Origin: Protopterus annectens | Lineage: Eukaryota > Chordata > Ceratodontiformes > Protopteridae | Assembly: GCF_019279795.1 (NCBI RefSeq) | Contig: NC_056750.1 | Location: forward strand, 830,100,735 to 830,164,734 | Direction: 5' to 3' | DNA: 64,000 nt | Shown here: one piece after another, positions 10,110-21,694 of the stretch | Layout of the letters: each line of letters opens with the position of its first letter | Numbering within the stretch: the first letter of the stretch is position 1 | Notes under the pieces: model-generated | What the model saw: only the letters and a program-made list of their open reading frames with translations | The model's database searches: none | What the model was told of the DNA's origin: nothing | Made by a program: the position numbers and the translations under genes

Positions 10110-10712
10110 TATAAGTACCTAAACCTCAACTGGGACATAAACATGTTGGAGGAAAAGGTGCATGTCAAAAAGATCACCCTCTCTCTGGAATAGGCTTCCC
10201 ATCCACCTAAAAGACATCCCTAAACCTATTGAAATGGAGCAGGGAATAGGAAACATATTTAGCTCTGGTTTGTACCTTTATCCCCAATGGACAAGCAGCA
10301 TGTGAATACTTGTAGTGTGCATGTTTATATGGGTAGTGCAGTGCTTAATATTGTCACCTCACAGCAAGAGGTTCTCCAGTTCAATTCTCAGCTGGGGTGC
10401 CTGCTGTGCTGAGTCTGCATGTCCTCCCAGCGTTCATGTGCGTCTCCTCCGAGTACTCCAGTTTCCTCCCTCATGCTAAAGACATGCATGTGGAATGTTT
10501 CTCCCTGGGCCTCCACTGAAAATAGGCTCTGTCCTGGTTGGACTTTCCAAGTCAACAAATGTTAAATGAATAATAAACATATCATAATCATACAGTTCCT
10601 TGAGTGGGGTATTGACACATCAGCAATATTTTGTAAAATTTGGGGTAAGCTTGGTTAGACTTAAAATGGCTCTTCGTCTGATAGCCTAGTAACTACATAT
10701 GACCCTATCGTA
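10110..10712 (+). mobile_element. CR1 3' fragment split by a SINE
   Basis: 10110-10240 encodes a degraded CR1 C-terminus (NLNWDINMLEEK, then SLWNRLPIHLKDIP). After the SINE, 10640-10712 carries the CR1 3' UTR (gcttggttagactt, ctgatagcctagtaac) and a decayed tail. The split is explained by insertion of the SINE into CR1. Confidence 0.7.
10333..10580 (+). mobile_element. tRNA-headed SINE with L2-type tail
   Basis: The 5' part resembles a tRNA with RNA polymerase III boxes: an A-box-like segment (agtgcagtgctta) and a B box (gttcaattctca). The body (ctgcatgtcctccca, ccagtttcctccctc) is shared with the SINE at 58.0 kb. The tail (gggcctccactgaaaata, then aacaaatgttaaatgaataa) matches the 3' end of the L2 LINE in this window. 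It encodes no protein and would need an L2-type reverse transcriptase to move. Confidence 0.8.
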
Positions 10713-11672
10713 AGGCTAGATTAATTGAAGGGAACATAAAAAATAAAATAACATGGTAGAGAATTTATTCCAGGTATCAACTGGCTATTATAAAAGACCC
10801 TGCAGAATGTGTAACAACAAGTAAAAGAAAGCAGGGTAATCAGATATATTTCCTGAAGAATCAGAACTTAAGACTTCCTGAAGAATAAATATTACACCAG
10901 CTAAAAACTAATAGGAACTGAAATGAAACAATTCTGTTTACTAAAAGAAAGAAACCATATTTGATTTTATATAATGGGTATAAAAACTTTGAGACACCCA
11001 GTGTCTACAGAACAAACTTTTGCATCCACTCTTTAGGAAAGCACTATCCAATCATGACATTATTAATGGAAGCAGTAACTTTACACAGTTATTATTCCCA
11101 GCTGAGCTACAGAAATAAGTCCATAACCTAGGATCATTGTAAATAGTAAAACGAATCTCCTACTTCAACCAGTGGCAGCAACATATATCCATCAGATGAG
11201 AATGTATTCAGACTTGTAACCAAAAGCAGAGAGGCTGAGAATAAATCACTGGTCAAAACCAGATAACAAGATATGGTTCATAAGTTCATTCCCTTAAGGA
11301 CTGTCTGCCTACGATCTATGACAACAATAAAATTCGGTCATCACCAGGGCAGCCATCACAGCCTGCAGCAAAGTAACAGGAGCAGTAAGTCTCTAGAACA
11401 GCGGCCAAATCAGTGACACTTGCAGTGAGGTTCAAATTGCACTTAACATTTCCTAAGTATGATATACAACACAGTTAAGTTCATCTTAGGGTCTCCTCAT
11501 GCACGGCCAAATGGAAACTCACAATAACTCAATAACCAAGACATGGAGCAAGCAAAACAGTGTTAGAATAGGTCTATAAACTATTTACAAAATATAATTA
11601 CCTCTTACAATACAATAAAATAAAACAAAACAGTAATATAGTGAGAGTAGAGAAAATGTCACCACAACCAAG

Positions 11673-11730
11673 TCTTAAAGGTACACATCAGATAAAGCTT
11701 ATTTCTTAAAGGTACACATCAGATAAAGCT
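11673..11730 (+). repeat. Two-copy tandem repeat, 31-bp period
   Basis: The segment tcttaaaggtacacatcaga plus taaagct occurs identically at 11673 and 11704. Confidence 0.85.
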
Positions 11731-12369
11731 GATTTAAACCTTTCCTTTTTGTAGTTCTCTTTCCTAAATTTACTTTATTGATTTTATATTTGCAACATAG
11801 TTACTGTATACATACTCATCATAACTTAGAAAGTACTATCATAAACAAAACAAAATGTATCGCAGATACAAATAAGACACAACGTTGCTCCCTATCCTAC
11901 TAAAGGATGTATAACCTAATCATAAGAAAATCATATCACATTAATTAAGCTGCTTTGCTGAATTTATCATTACAATTTCTAATAGTACCTCTATGTGCTG
12001 ATCAGGTCCCAGGAGTACAGTTATGTTTTACATTTCCACATGCAAAGCCTAATACTGCCAAATATAAGTGTTGCTGCAATAATTCCCTTTCTTTATCTGT
12101 TGTCACTAGATCTAAGTTTTCATATTAAGTTGTATATTAACACATCCTACATGTTGAGAAAATAAGACTTTGACTGGGATACAAGTAAATCTGACCCATA
12201 GCTGACCGTATATGGCTTATATACCTCTCCCCTCCAGAAGAATAAGGCAACTGCTGCTGGTTTTAGAAAAACTGTTTAGTTTTCATAGCATTCTTCTAGT
12301 CAAATCTTAATGGTTTTATAATGAGCTCTGTCCTGGTTGTAAGGGTCAGACTAGACAGGTGTTTTAATT

Positions 12370-12461
12370 GGTGAAGGTAAAATACACCTAATTTGAATAT
12401 GTCAAAATGGAAGGTTACTTAAGGGAGGTAAAATACAACTAATTTAAATATGACCGAATGT
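12370..12461 (+). repeat. Two-copy direct repeat, about 37 bp
   Basis: 12370-12408 and 12425-12461 share ggtaaaatacacctaattt and aatatg, with a few substitutions. The function is unknown. Confidence 0.7.
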
Positions 12462-14259
12462 CCAATAATGAGGTGGGTTATCCATGCTACCTAATCCTCC
12501 CCTATCTTCTTACAGTACTCATGTTGTATAACATTATCAGTTAACCATACCCAAAATATGTCCAGCAGCAACTCAACCTGTTTAAGAAAGATAATTCCTT
12601 TTTCCTTGTTTAAACAGAACCATCCATGTGTTACTACTTTTATTGAACAAACTGTCATACTGCAGAGAAATTCCTGTTAATCCCCATTCTGGATGTCTGA
12701 GAAGCAAAACAGTACTCAGTCCCCAATAATGGGCTACAGAAGTGACATGTCACTATTATGCCCCTTGGAAGAAAACACCCACCTCAGGCTATCAGAGCAA
12801 TAAGTGATATTAAACTTCCTACAGGAAACAGAAACGCCGACTTGTTATGAAAATTTAAACAACAGTCCTGCAGGGAAACTACATTACAGAAATGCTTTAG
12901 GTCACCATGACAAATGATACCACTTAGCTTTAGCAGCTCTGTTAATAATTCTTCCAACTTATTAGTAACCTTTACCAGGATTCAATAAAATACATGTAGA
13001 CTCCATGTAGATCCTATGTGGAAACTACCCATGAACACATCCACGGTCCCACTCGGAAGCATGCCATGCATATTAATTATTGTGTGCAGCCAATGGAGAT
13101 CACAGTAACATTGATATTGAATCTGTGTAAGCAGTGGTGTAGAGGCTGTCCCATAGTTGTGGGGATTCCTGGACAGATGCCATGCACAGGATAAGAATCC
13201 TTGTAATGTACCCTGCTAGTGTATAAATTTGTTAGAATTTATTTTTTTTTAATGTCTGTTTGAGTGATGCAGTTTGCAACGCAGCAGTACCAAGCTGCAC
13301 TTACACATACACAGCTGACACCTGCCAGACATCTAAAAATAGAAACCGGATGTAATTATTTATTTATTTATTATTTTATTTTGCTTTTTTTTTTGGAAGG
13401 CCGTTTGCACGGCACAGTGCTTAAATTTCATGCCATGAAAATGTGTGAGGTGACCTAAAGGGCAGCTTAATACAAAAACAAAATTATTGCATTGGGAAAC
13501 GCTGAGCAATTCTAAGTACTGCTTATACAAGGTCAATGGCTATTCTTGTTTGCATGTTGCTAAATCTGCTAAAACACGATTGTGCAAACTTACGTGATGC
13601 TCAGCTCTGCTGAAATGGCTTGTATGATGCTAAGGAAAATGGCACTTTTTTAAAGTTACAGTATGATGTTTAAGGGTTGGAAAGCAGGCTATATTAAGAC
13701 CAATAGGTGGGAATTCTACAGCATTCATTGGAGTCCATAGTAAACTGTCAACATGCCTGGCTGTGTTGGTGAGGGAGGGAGCTTTTGGGTGCAGGAGTGG
13801 GGTGTGCAGGAGTCCAGAGTGTTTGTTGGACTAATGGTCCAAAACTATGAACCTCAGCTGTTGCAGGGTGATTACCAGGGATCTGAATGTAAAGCTGAAG
13901 CCTGTGATTGGTCGGCCATGGTTCTTACCAGTGCTACTGCTATCCCCTGCACTGGTGAATAGTGTCGTCACCACTATGACAACCTGAAGTGAAGGAAGAG
14001 GGGAACCTTGGTCACCTGGGTCCTAGAGGCTAGGGCTGGGCAGATCCCACAGATATGTAAGTATGTTTACCACTACTTTACTAATATATAAGCTAAATCC
14101 ATGCAAAACTGGTATGCATAATGGTTTGCTTCTATTCCAACAGCTGCAGCTGAAAGGGCTTGCAATGTCCAGTCTCATGCAGGGTGCATGGCCAGGATGA
14201 AGCATGAGTGTGGCAAGTAGGGAAAATTTCTGGTAAATGTAGTGCAATAAACAATAAAC

Positions 14260-14682
14260 AATAACAATAAATAATAACATTTAAATCAGGATTGTGCTTT
14301 GATAAGTAATGTGTGCAAATAACAGCAGTAGGGCTCTATTCACTGCATTTGTGTTCGAATGTAACTCCAGTTAACTGTAAAAAGGAAATTAACTGCAGAA
14401 GTAATTGCCTGATAAATGTATTGCACTACCTAGAGTATGGCTCAGGACTGTCTTCAGGCCAGTTTGAGTCAAATAATTCTCTCTATTCCTCCCACTCCAG
14501 GAACAAAGTATATGGGTAAGGTAGCTGGGCAGATACCATGTGTATAAGTGACAGATTTTAAGGAACAATAACAATAAAGATTAAAGTAAGATTGTGCTAT
14601 GATAAGTAATATGTTCAAAGAACTGCAGTAGGGCTGTATTCACTGCATGCGTATTCTAATCTGACTCTAGTCAATTGTTAAA
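14260..14682 (+). repeat. About 120-bp direct repeat at 300-bp offset
   Basis: 14260-14382 and 14565-14682 share aagattgtgctttgataagt, gcagtagggct, and tattcactgcat at a constant 300-bp offset. They look like two units of an unnamed dispersed or tandem repeat. The copies have diverged moderately, mostly by substitutions. Confidence 0.75.
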
Positions 14683-14770
14683 TTAAGTGCACATGTTCCC
14701 TGGAGTCACAGCTTTTGGGTTATACTCCTATGCCAGCCACCTAAGACTAGTGTACTTAATGTATATGAAC

Positions 14771-15145
14771 GTGTCTACTGCTTAACATCGAAAATACACT
14801 TCTTCGAAATTAAACAGTAGACCGTACACTTTAGCGAAAGTACACTTAAACGAAAGTGCACTTTCGCTGAAGTCTACTACCCCAAAAAAAAATAAAACAC
14901 TAAAACATGTTTTTGCAGGGGGGCAAGCCCCCTGCACCCCCATGTGGGGGGTTGTGCCCCCCACATACCCCCTACTTAAATATACCAACTCCGTGATCGC
15001 AATACAGCAGGGAAAAGGGAATATTCCCATTCTGTGCTATAGTGTGCCTGCCGAAGTCAATGTTCGAAGTTTCACTACTTCGAACAAGTGGACTCGGTGA
15101 AGTGGAGTTCGAAGTAGTGAAACTTTGAACAAAGTGACGGAACCC
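14771..15145. mobile_element. Short non-autonomous DNA transposon, family M, copy 1
   Basis: Flanked by an exact 8-bp duplication, atatgaac, at 14763-14770 and 15146-15153. Degenerate terminal inverted repeats of about 38 bp meet at cacttcttcgaa on the left and the complement of ttcgaagtagtg on the right. The centre carries a G-run/C-run segment (ggggggcaagccccctgcac) and cccctacttaaatat, shared with the copies at 32.8 and 42.3 kb. There is no open frame. The 375-bp length fits a MITE. The superfamily is not assigned. Confidence 0.8.
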
Positions 15146-15740
15146 ATATGAACATACCTCTCAACTGTCATGAATTTTCATAATATAATGACAACTGCCC
15201 AATCTGTCTGGTCCATGATTAGCAGCTAAATCATTACCTGGAATGCAATTTATTTGCAAATCAATTTACAGAACACCTTGGTATGTAAAGTACAAATACA
15301 GTATGCGAAACAGTTCCCTGTAGTTGTATACCTGCAATTTTTAGCGCTTGGTCCAGACTGTCCCATGCTAACATGTTGAGAGGTATGTACATGCAACATC
15401 ATCTATACAACAATCTGAGTCACTGTACTCACAACTGACACTGCACACCTGTAGAAATATGTATTAGTAGTCTGTGTAGTAATATCATCTGTGAGATCAC
15501 TAATGGTATGTTTCTCTCTCTCTCTCTCTCCCTCCCCACACCTTATCTTCCTTAATTTATTAATGTTATTTATAATTATGATTTTATATTAATATACTCT
15601 GTTAAACTGTTATGTTGGCCTTGGTTATTTCATACTGATTTGCTGTAAAGATACTTACCATTACGTTATTTATTGTTGTATTCCACATAATAAGCCTTAA
15701 TATGTACTTGGATAACTCAATATTATGTTCCATTATGTTT
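15146..15740. other. No feature recognised, short (TC)n
   Basis: AT-rich DNA with a TC run near 15509-15531 and no recognisable gene or repeat family. Confidence 0.4.
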
Positions 15741-15996
15741 ACACTGCGGTGGTGGTGCTGCGACTGCGGTGGTGGTGCTGTGGTAGCGTTGTCGCCTCAC
15801 AGTTAGACGTTGCCCGTTCGATTCTCAGTTAGAGCGTCTTCTGTGTGGTGACATGCGTGAATGGGTGTTCCTTCATTGAAGGTTGTGTGTTAGGCCTGGC
15901 AAGCCAGCACGTCAAAATCTACTGCCAATCATTAGCGGATCGGAGTTCCGCTGTGGCGACCCCTAACCGGGAAAAGCCGAAAGAAACAAACAAACA
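15741..15996 (+). mobile_element. tRNA-headed SINE with RTE-type tail
   Basis: The head (ggtagcgttgtcgcctcaca, then the B box gttcgattctca) is the same type as in the SINE at 58.0 kb. The 3' part differs: ggagttccgctgtggcgacc and cctaaccgggaaaagccg, ending in an aaac-type run. It aligns with the 3' end of the RTE LINE at 43480-43525 (ctactgttgcaaacctga, atgggaaaactcagag). The first 18 bp of the head (actgcggtggtggtgctg) are duplicated at the 5' end. It encodes nothing and is inferred to depend on RTE for movement. Confidence 0.8.
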
Positions 15997-16086
15997 TGTT
16001 TATTCTTACATTGGTTTGGTTATTGCTAATCTTAACTTACATTTATATGTAATTTATAACAGCTCAACAAGATAGGCTAGTTACAG

Positions 16087-16430
16087 GTGATCAACCTTTC
16101 TTGGCTTCCCTGGCTGTGGCACCAGGGCCCAGCACATCTAGGCTGCAGCCTGGTGGTGCCCCCTCTGCTCCCTCTACACTACCTACAGCGTTGGGTAGTT
16201 CAGTCCCACAGGCAGGGGCTGGGGCTGGGTCCCCCCTCAGGGAGCAGCAGTTTAGGGAGTGAGTTTTTCACCCATGATGAAATACCAGGTATGGTGCGCA
16301 GGTTGCTCAGTCAAACTGTTGGAGGTCATCTGCACCAGATGGAGAGCATGCTTGCCACCCTGGTGGGGCAGTCTCACCATACATGCTAGCCTCCACCACT
16401 GCCATCACAGGAGCAATGAAGGAGCAGTGT
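16087..16430 (+). other. Possible transposon-protein exon remnant, unidentified
   Basis: GC-richer than its surroundings and preceded by a splice-acceptor-like gttacag. Frames here give a proline/alanine/serine-rich stretch, then a segment ending MVRRLLSQTVGGHLHQ. The composition resembles the low-complexity C-terminal region of Harbinger Myb-like proteins, but there is no motif that identifies it. The frames shift between the two stretches. I do not claim a function. Confidence 0.25.
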
Positions 16431-19178
16431 TGACAGTCCCATGGGTGAGGACTTCAGTCTCGCTGCTACCTTGTGAATGCTCTTGTGACTGGGATTCCAC
16501 AACACCCTCCCCATCCAAGGTGTTCACCCTCCTCTTGTGTCACACACCAACCCTGTCTGCTACTTTGTCTGTCTGCAAAACTTCCTTACCTTCCCAACTG
16601 ACCTCCCTCACATATACCTATGTCCCTACCCCAATATTCCACTCTCACCTTAACAAAAAAAAATGGACACATTCCAAAAATAAAAAAAAAATCATCCTAT
16701 ACATAGCTCTCCATTTTGCAAATGTGTCCACTGGATAATTTGGTTCAATTGGACTGACAATGCAGTTAGGTTGTCACCACCACTCTCTGGGGTTGACAGT
16801 CCAAATTCAGCTAAAGGATCTGTTAAAATGCACAGCTGTTGCTGATGAATACACCCATCTTGCATATCCCTACCTGCCTTTCATATGTCTTCTCTCCTGC
16901 TTGCTCCCATATTCATCACTGTCCTATCTCCCCATTTTTCTTTTCCTTAAATATTTTTTGCATGATGTGGAGCAGTGCTCCACATCACTTAGCTGTGCTA
17001 AATAGTGCTACATTGATATATGCGTTTGTAAAAATATTAATCACATTCAAAAATTATACCTGCACCCTATTTTGGCCCAGGACCATCGCATCTGCAGAAC
17101 AGTGGATCACCCCGCCAAGCAACACAGCTACTAACAAAAACAGGTGTTTTAAGCAAAACATAGTAATGCTATAGTTCCTCCACTAAGCATGTTTAAACAC
17201 TCTGGTGCATTGTGCAACACTGTGCAAACCAGCTAAGAGATTCATACAAAAATAATACTGCAATTAGCAATCTAGTACACAAATATATCAGTATAAAAGC
17301 ACACAAATAAGCTTAGATGTAATTGAGGTATCTGATAGCAGGTAACCCTGCAGTTTTGTCTACAACATGTAAGAACTCACTTAATAAAACATTAATGGAA
17401 AGGAGGATGTTAACTGGGACACTGTTATACAAATACAGCACTCTAAAGTGATACACATACTAATACATGTAAGTGCGGTATTTAACAGCAGATAACTGTG
17501 GAATGATACCTACAACTTGTACAAATTCACCTACCATGACAGTGACTCTATAGCTCAGGCTGTAAAATGCATTGAAAAACTAACGTTTTGGTAGACATGG
17601 CCCTGGGTTCAAGTACAGCTGCATCTGCCAATGAAAATACATGTATGTGACCATCAATATTAAAGTATGGTATGTATGTATGTCTAGTCACCTATTTATC
17701 CACCCAAAGCAGTACAGTTGGAATATCTTCATCTATATTACAGAGGGCAGAGACATACAGATAGGACCAGTCTCATCCTACTCCTAGTACAACAGGTAAT
17801 GCAGTGGTTGCATTCCCACTGGATGTTGAAGTATGTACTGAAATTGTGCCCCAGCAATATCACACTGCAGCCCACAATGTTTTTCTGGTGATATCACAGA
17901 CAGCCATAGATGCACAAGTAACATACATATATGGTGGTTGAGCTAGATGCAAGGGTTGCCAGCACACACTCAACAGGGGAATACCATGGTATAACACATG
18001 ATCTGACAGTTATCCATCTGCCTGACATCATGGTTAATGTACACCTACCTGTTTTGTAGGACACACCAAGCATTGAGGCTTGCATTGTCTTACTGATACC
18101 ATTGGCTGACACACTTACCTGACACTCATACCTTACTTCCCAGTGGGGTGGTTACACTCAATGTGGCTCTGCCTATAAAACAAAGCTGCCACAGGTCCCA
18201 CACTTACTCTTACAGCTTGTTGTTGTACAAAGTGTTCACTCTGTCTGCTTATGCCTATTGCCTGCAGCATCACCTTCAGCTCCAGCCTGTAGCACACACA
18301 TTTGTATATAAATAATAGCTGCTACAGACATCCTCTCTGCCATGACATAGGATCTGCCACCCACTATTTCCAAATCCAGCATAGAGAAAGGGATGGTAAT
18401 GTGCATTCAGGCCTTATATCTTGTTCAGTGGTTGCATGGGGTTGACTGATTATAATGCAAAGCAGATGTGCTAACTGCAATTTGCAGTTCAGTAGCACAG
18501 ATTGGTTCTCAGACAATCATTTCCTAATACAGAACCATATTAAAAAGGCAAACAGCTAGCTAGGGAAAACATTGTGTATGAGAGTTACTTTTTATGGTCA
18601 ATTCATTGCCACATCAATACACTATATCAGTATTGTTCAACAGAGCTGTATTGTACTCCATCAGGTATGTAACCATTTTGTTTCAAACACAATGCACATT
18701 TGTCCATGTACTTAGGGGGAATGGTGATTACAGCAGTAAGCCTTGCGTGGAACTGTACATCTGATATGTCATTCATCTGCAGATGGGTTAGAGCTACAGA
18801 GGAACTAGAGAACAGTATGGATAGAATGGTCTCTGTTACATAGGTATACCACTCTCTTGGGAATTGCATGTTGATAGAGGTGGTAATACTACATGGTTAT
18901 TTGTGTGGCACTACTTGTTTTACATATTACAAAGTGAGTTTTACACATACGGGCCACAACTTAATGGACTGTTATTTTGGTTGTGTGACCATACAGCAGT
19001 GTCTGTCATGGCACAAGCAGAGATAGGTGAATACAGTCACAATCCTACTCATATCCACACCCTTACTATGTTTGCATGGTGTCGAATGTGAGATGTATAA
19101 CCAAGCAGTGAGTACTCATAGCCATCTGTTATTGCTGCATCTCTACTACCTCTACTGCCATGTATGTGATCCTGACAT
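16431..19178. other. No gene seen, one tRNA-like segment
   Basis: No recognisable domain in any frame. Around 17550-17640 an A-box-like tagctcaggctgtaaaatg and a B-box-like gggttcaagtac suggest a decayed tRNA-derived sequence, similar to the one at 55224. The region may include 5' parts of the Harbinger element whose Myb gene begins at about 19.2 kb, but I cannot delimit it. Confidence 0.4.
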
Positions 19179-19568
19179 ATGTTCCAGCTTTGTTGTCTTT
19201 CAGGAGATATATATCCAAGATGCCAGGGCCCTTTTATAGAGGCTGAGAATGAAGATGTTTTGGACGCCCTGCATCAGTATCACCAACTCCTACTGTCCAG
19301 GGGGAGGACAAATAGGGAAGAGCAGGCAGCACTGTGGGCTTACCTGGTTCACAATATGAATGCCATTGGACAACAAAGCAGGACATATGAGCAGATCTGA
19401 CACTGTGCCACAGATATGATAAATTCCACCTGCAGAAAAGCAGCAGATGTGGCCAGGGATCATAGTGTCACAGGTGGAGGGCCTGCAGTGGAACAACAAC
19501 TGTCAGCCACAAAAGAATTCCTGGTAAACCTAGGAACACAGGACAGCTCCAAGGCATCTACTACTGTG
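19179..19568 (+). pseudogene. Harbinger Myb/SANT-like DNA-binding protein, exon 1, copy I
   Basis: PIF/Harbinger transposons carry a second gene for a Myb/SANT-like protein that binds the element ends and works with the transposase. This frame encodes a Myb-like trihelix segment: acidic FIEAENEDVLDAL, then ALWAYLVHNMNAIGQQSRT and YEQI. The copy II exon at 49.5-50.0 kb is homologous (ALWNDLVHRVNDVGLHART, YEQIQRR). A TGA at 19398-19400 interrupts it, after which the same frame continues with KAADVARDHSVTGGG, matching copy II. A donor-like ggtatgt follows at 19568. The N-terminus is not clear. The single stop makes it a likely pseudogene. Confidence 0.65.
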
Positions 19569-20223
19569 GTATGTCATGGATATGGGTGGCACAGTTTCCA
19601 CAAAAAGGAGCATCCGGGTATGCTTACTTAGATAAGCATTGGAATACTGTAGCATTTAGTGTTTCATGGTGTACATACTTTTATGTGGGTGGCAGGTATT
19701 ATTTTTTGGGGGGTGGGGGAGGTCATTTGCAGTATGAAACTCCTGGCCAGATTGTGACCTACATACCAAGTAACATGGTATGTACTGTAAATGTGAGAAC
19801 TGTAGATGTATTAACCTGTCATAGTGCAACATAGGTTGCTGTTTACATTACTTCTCCCTCAAATTTTCACAGGATGTCAGGAATCAGATGCAGCTGTGAT
19901 CCTCCTCCTGATAAGTCTAACACTGTCATGATACAGATGTAGATTGAGTGCATTGTACTTGCTAAAGTGTCATCCCAGGCCTGCCGGCTGGGTTGATGTA
20001 CTGTCTGCATGATTGCCAAGCTCACAGAGTTGTACCAATGGAACACAGTTTACAGTCATACCTATGCCTTGTAGTTGTGACCACACTGATAGAGTTGCTG
20101 TATTTGTAGATTGCCTTATGTGTCAACTGTGCAGAGTGTTGACAAATGTCAGCAGTGTACATTACTGTTTATCATGAGAGTCTTGAATAAGGAGCTTATT
20201 ATTTGCAATCCACTACAGAAGTG

Positions 20224-20390
20224 TCGCAGAAAGTAATGTCCTCAGGTCCTGGTATATGAGAGTGGGGGTTAGACATGTCTGTAGTACTGACAGCATTGTA
20301 TACAGCCTGACATATATTGCAAGATAGCACTGCATAGTAGTGTATGTACTAATGTAACACTTTTCCCTTTTTATCACAGGTGACTGACCT
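20224..20390 (+). repeat. Intron 3' end, first copy of a 150-bp duplication
   Basis: This segment (from agaaagtaatgtcctcaggt to tttttatcacag) includes the polypyrimidine tract and acceptor of the Myb-gene intron. It is repeated almost exactly at 21542-21694, just after the second exon. Confidence 0.9.
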
Positions 20391-21427
20391 CTGTCCCCCT
20401 CACAACCTAATGTCAGTGTCTCCTCAGACTCTGATGATGATGGTGGCCAGAGTGAGGTATGGGGGGGGGTTCAGAGGCTGAATCTGTCACAGAAGTTGAC
20501 ATCCCTCTTCTGCCATCATTATCACTGTGCACAGTCAGTATGCCTATGCATACCCAGTCCCCTGAGGCCACAGACATTGGACAGTCAGAGGGTGGGGGAC
20601 ATTGAACAGAAAAGTACTGGTACTATGAGTGCAGTGAGTGTTGATACTGGCCATAGCCAAAGAGATGGAGAGGTTCCACATAGGCAGATTGATAGGGGTG
20701 CTTGTTGGAAGCCTGCTGTCCATCCACCACCTGTTGCAGGTGTCCCGTCATGTGTCACTTGGCATATTCCAAAATAACTTCCAGATGAATGCTTAAGGTT
20801 ATGGGTGCAGCACAGCCTGACATCCATGACTGCCTCCACCATGTTGCTAAAACCCTGGATCAGCTTACTAATGCAGTGGAAAGACACTGGTCTGAGAGAA
20901 ATCACAGATTATCTGTTTTGGAATGGTCATTGTCTGTGATGGAACATCTGGTTGGAGTTGTTGAACATCAAACCTGTGGATGTATTTCAACAACTACATC
21001 AGCTGAGAGTCCACTTGGCTGTGCTCACTCACACTCCCATAGTGGCAGTACATCTAGTGCCCCAGACGCTAGTGTGCTGTCCACACCAAGACATGGCAAG
21101 CCATGGTCTCATGGCCCTGGGCATTCCCATGAAGGATACAGTCCCAGCAGACAGCAGTCACCCTCAGGTAGTAGCGCTACTTGTGACCTTGGGCATGGAG
21201 GTGCCAGTGCAACTCCTGGCAGAGGCAGTTCCTGTGTTTGGAGGCAGAGACGGTGAACTGACAGCTTTGTCATACATGGTTCAAAGCTGTCCAACATACA
21301 GTCATGTGGGGCTAGGACTGAGCTTGACTGCGTTCATGCAGACACTCACACACCACTGTCACAATCAGGTCACTTGCAGACACACATGGCACATTCCATA
21401 GTCCATCTTGCCTGCTTCCCTTCCTGA

Positions 21428-21492
<65 letters not shown>

Positions 21493-21541
21493 CAACCTAT
21501 TGGGTCAGCCTTGGTCTCCTGCACCACCACACAACACCCTG
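20391..21541 (+). pseudogene. Harbinger Myb-like protein, exon 2, copy I (broken)
   Basis: Follows a strong acceptor (ctttttatcacag). Frames encode VSVSSDSDDDGGQSEV and MPMHTQSPEATDIGQSEGG, then SVDTGHSQRDGEVPHRQ. Copy II on the minus strand at 46.8-45.6 kb gives VSVSADSDN, MPTHTQSPVAINDGQ and SVDTSYSQRKGEVPH. The exon changes frame several times, so it is not functional. The 3' part contains a CA repeat (21441-21488), also present at the same place in copy II. It ends at a duplicated intron fragment (21542-21694). Confidence 0.6.
21436..21490. repeat. (CA)n microsatellite in the Myb-like exon
   Basis: A CA run at the position where copy II (45.70-45.75 kb, minus strand) also has a CA run, so the repeat was probably present in the ancestral transposon. 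Confidence 0.9.
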
Positions 21542-21694
21542 CGAAAGTAATGTCCTCAGGTCCTGGTATATGAGGGTGGGGGTTAGACATGTCTGTAGTA
21601 CTGACAGCATTGTTTACAGCCTGACATATATTGCAAGATAGCACTGCATAGTAGTGCATGTACTAATGTACCACTTTTCCCTTTTTATCACAGG
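21542..21694 (+). repeat. Duplicated intron 3' end inserted after exon 2
   Basis: About 97 percent identical by eye to 20224-20390, including the acceptor cacag followed by gtg. In copy II the sequence runs straight from the equivalent of caccctg to gtgccacatccctgtc without this block, so it is an insertion in copy I. No terminal repeats are seen. Gene conversion, unequal exchange or template switching could explain it. Confidence 0.85.

Larger units (their letters stand above)
10713..14259. other. Gene-free region with minor repeats
   Basis: No recognisable coding segment on either strand. It contains a 31-bp-period duplication (11673-11730), a pair of 37-bp repeats (12370-12461) and an A/T-rich stretch near 13350-13395. 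The frame at 13753-13962 (+) has no domain I recognise. Confidence 0.45.

Noticed and set aside
11280..11340. Possible CR1 3' end (atggttcataagttcat)
   Set aside because: Only the tail-like words match; the UTR motif ctaggct is missing and no coding part follows.
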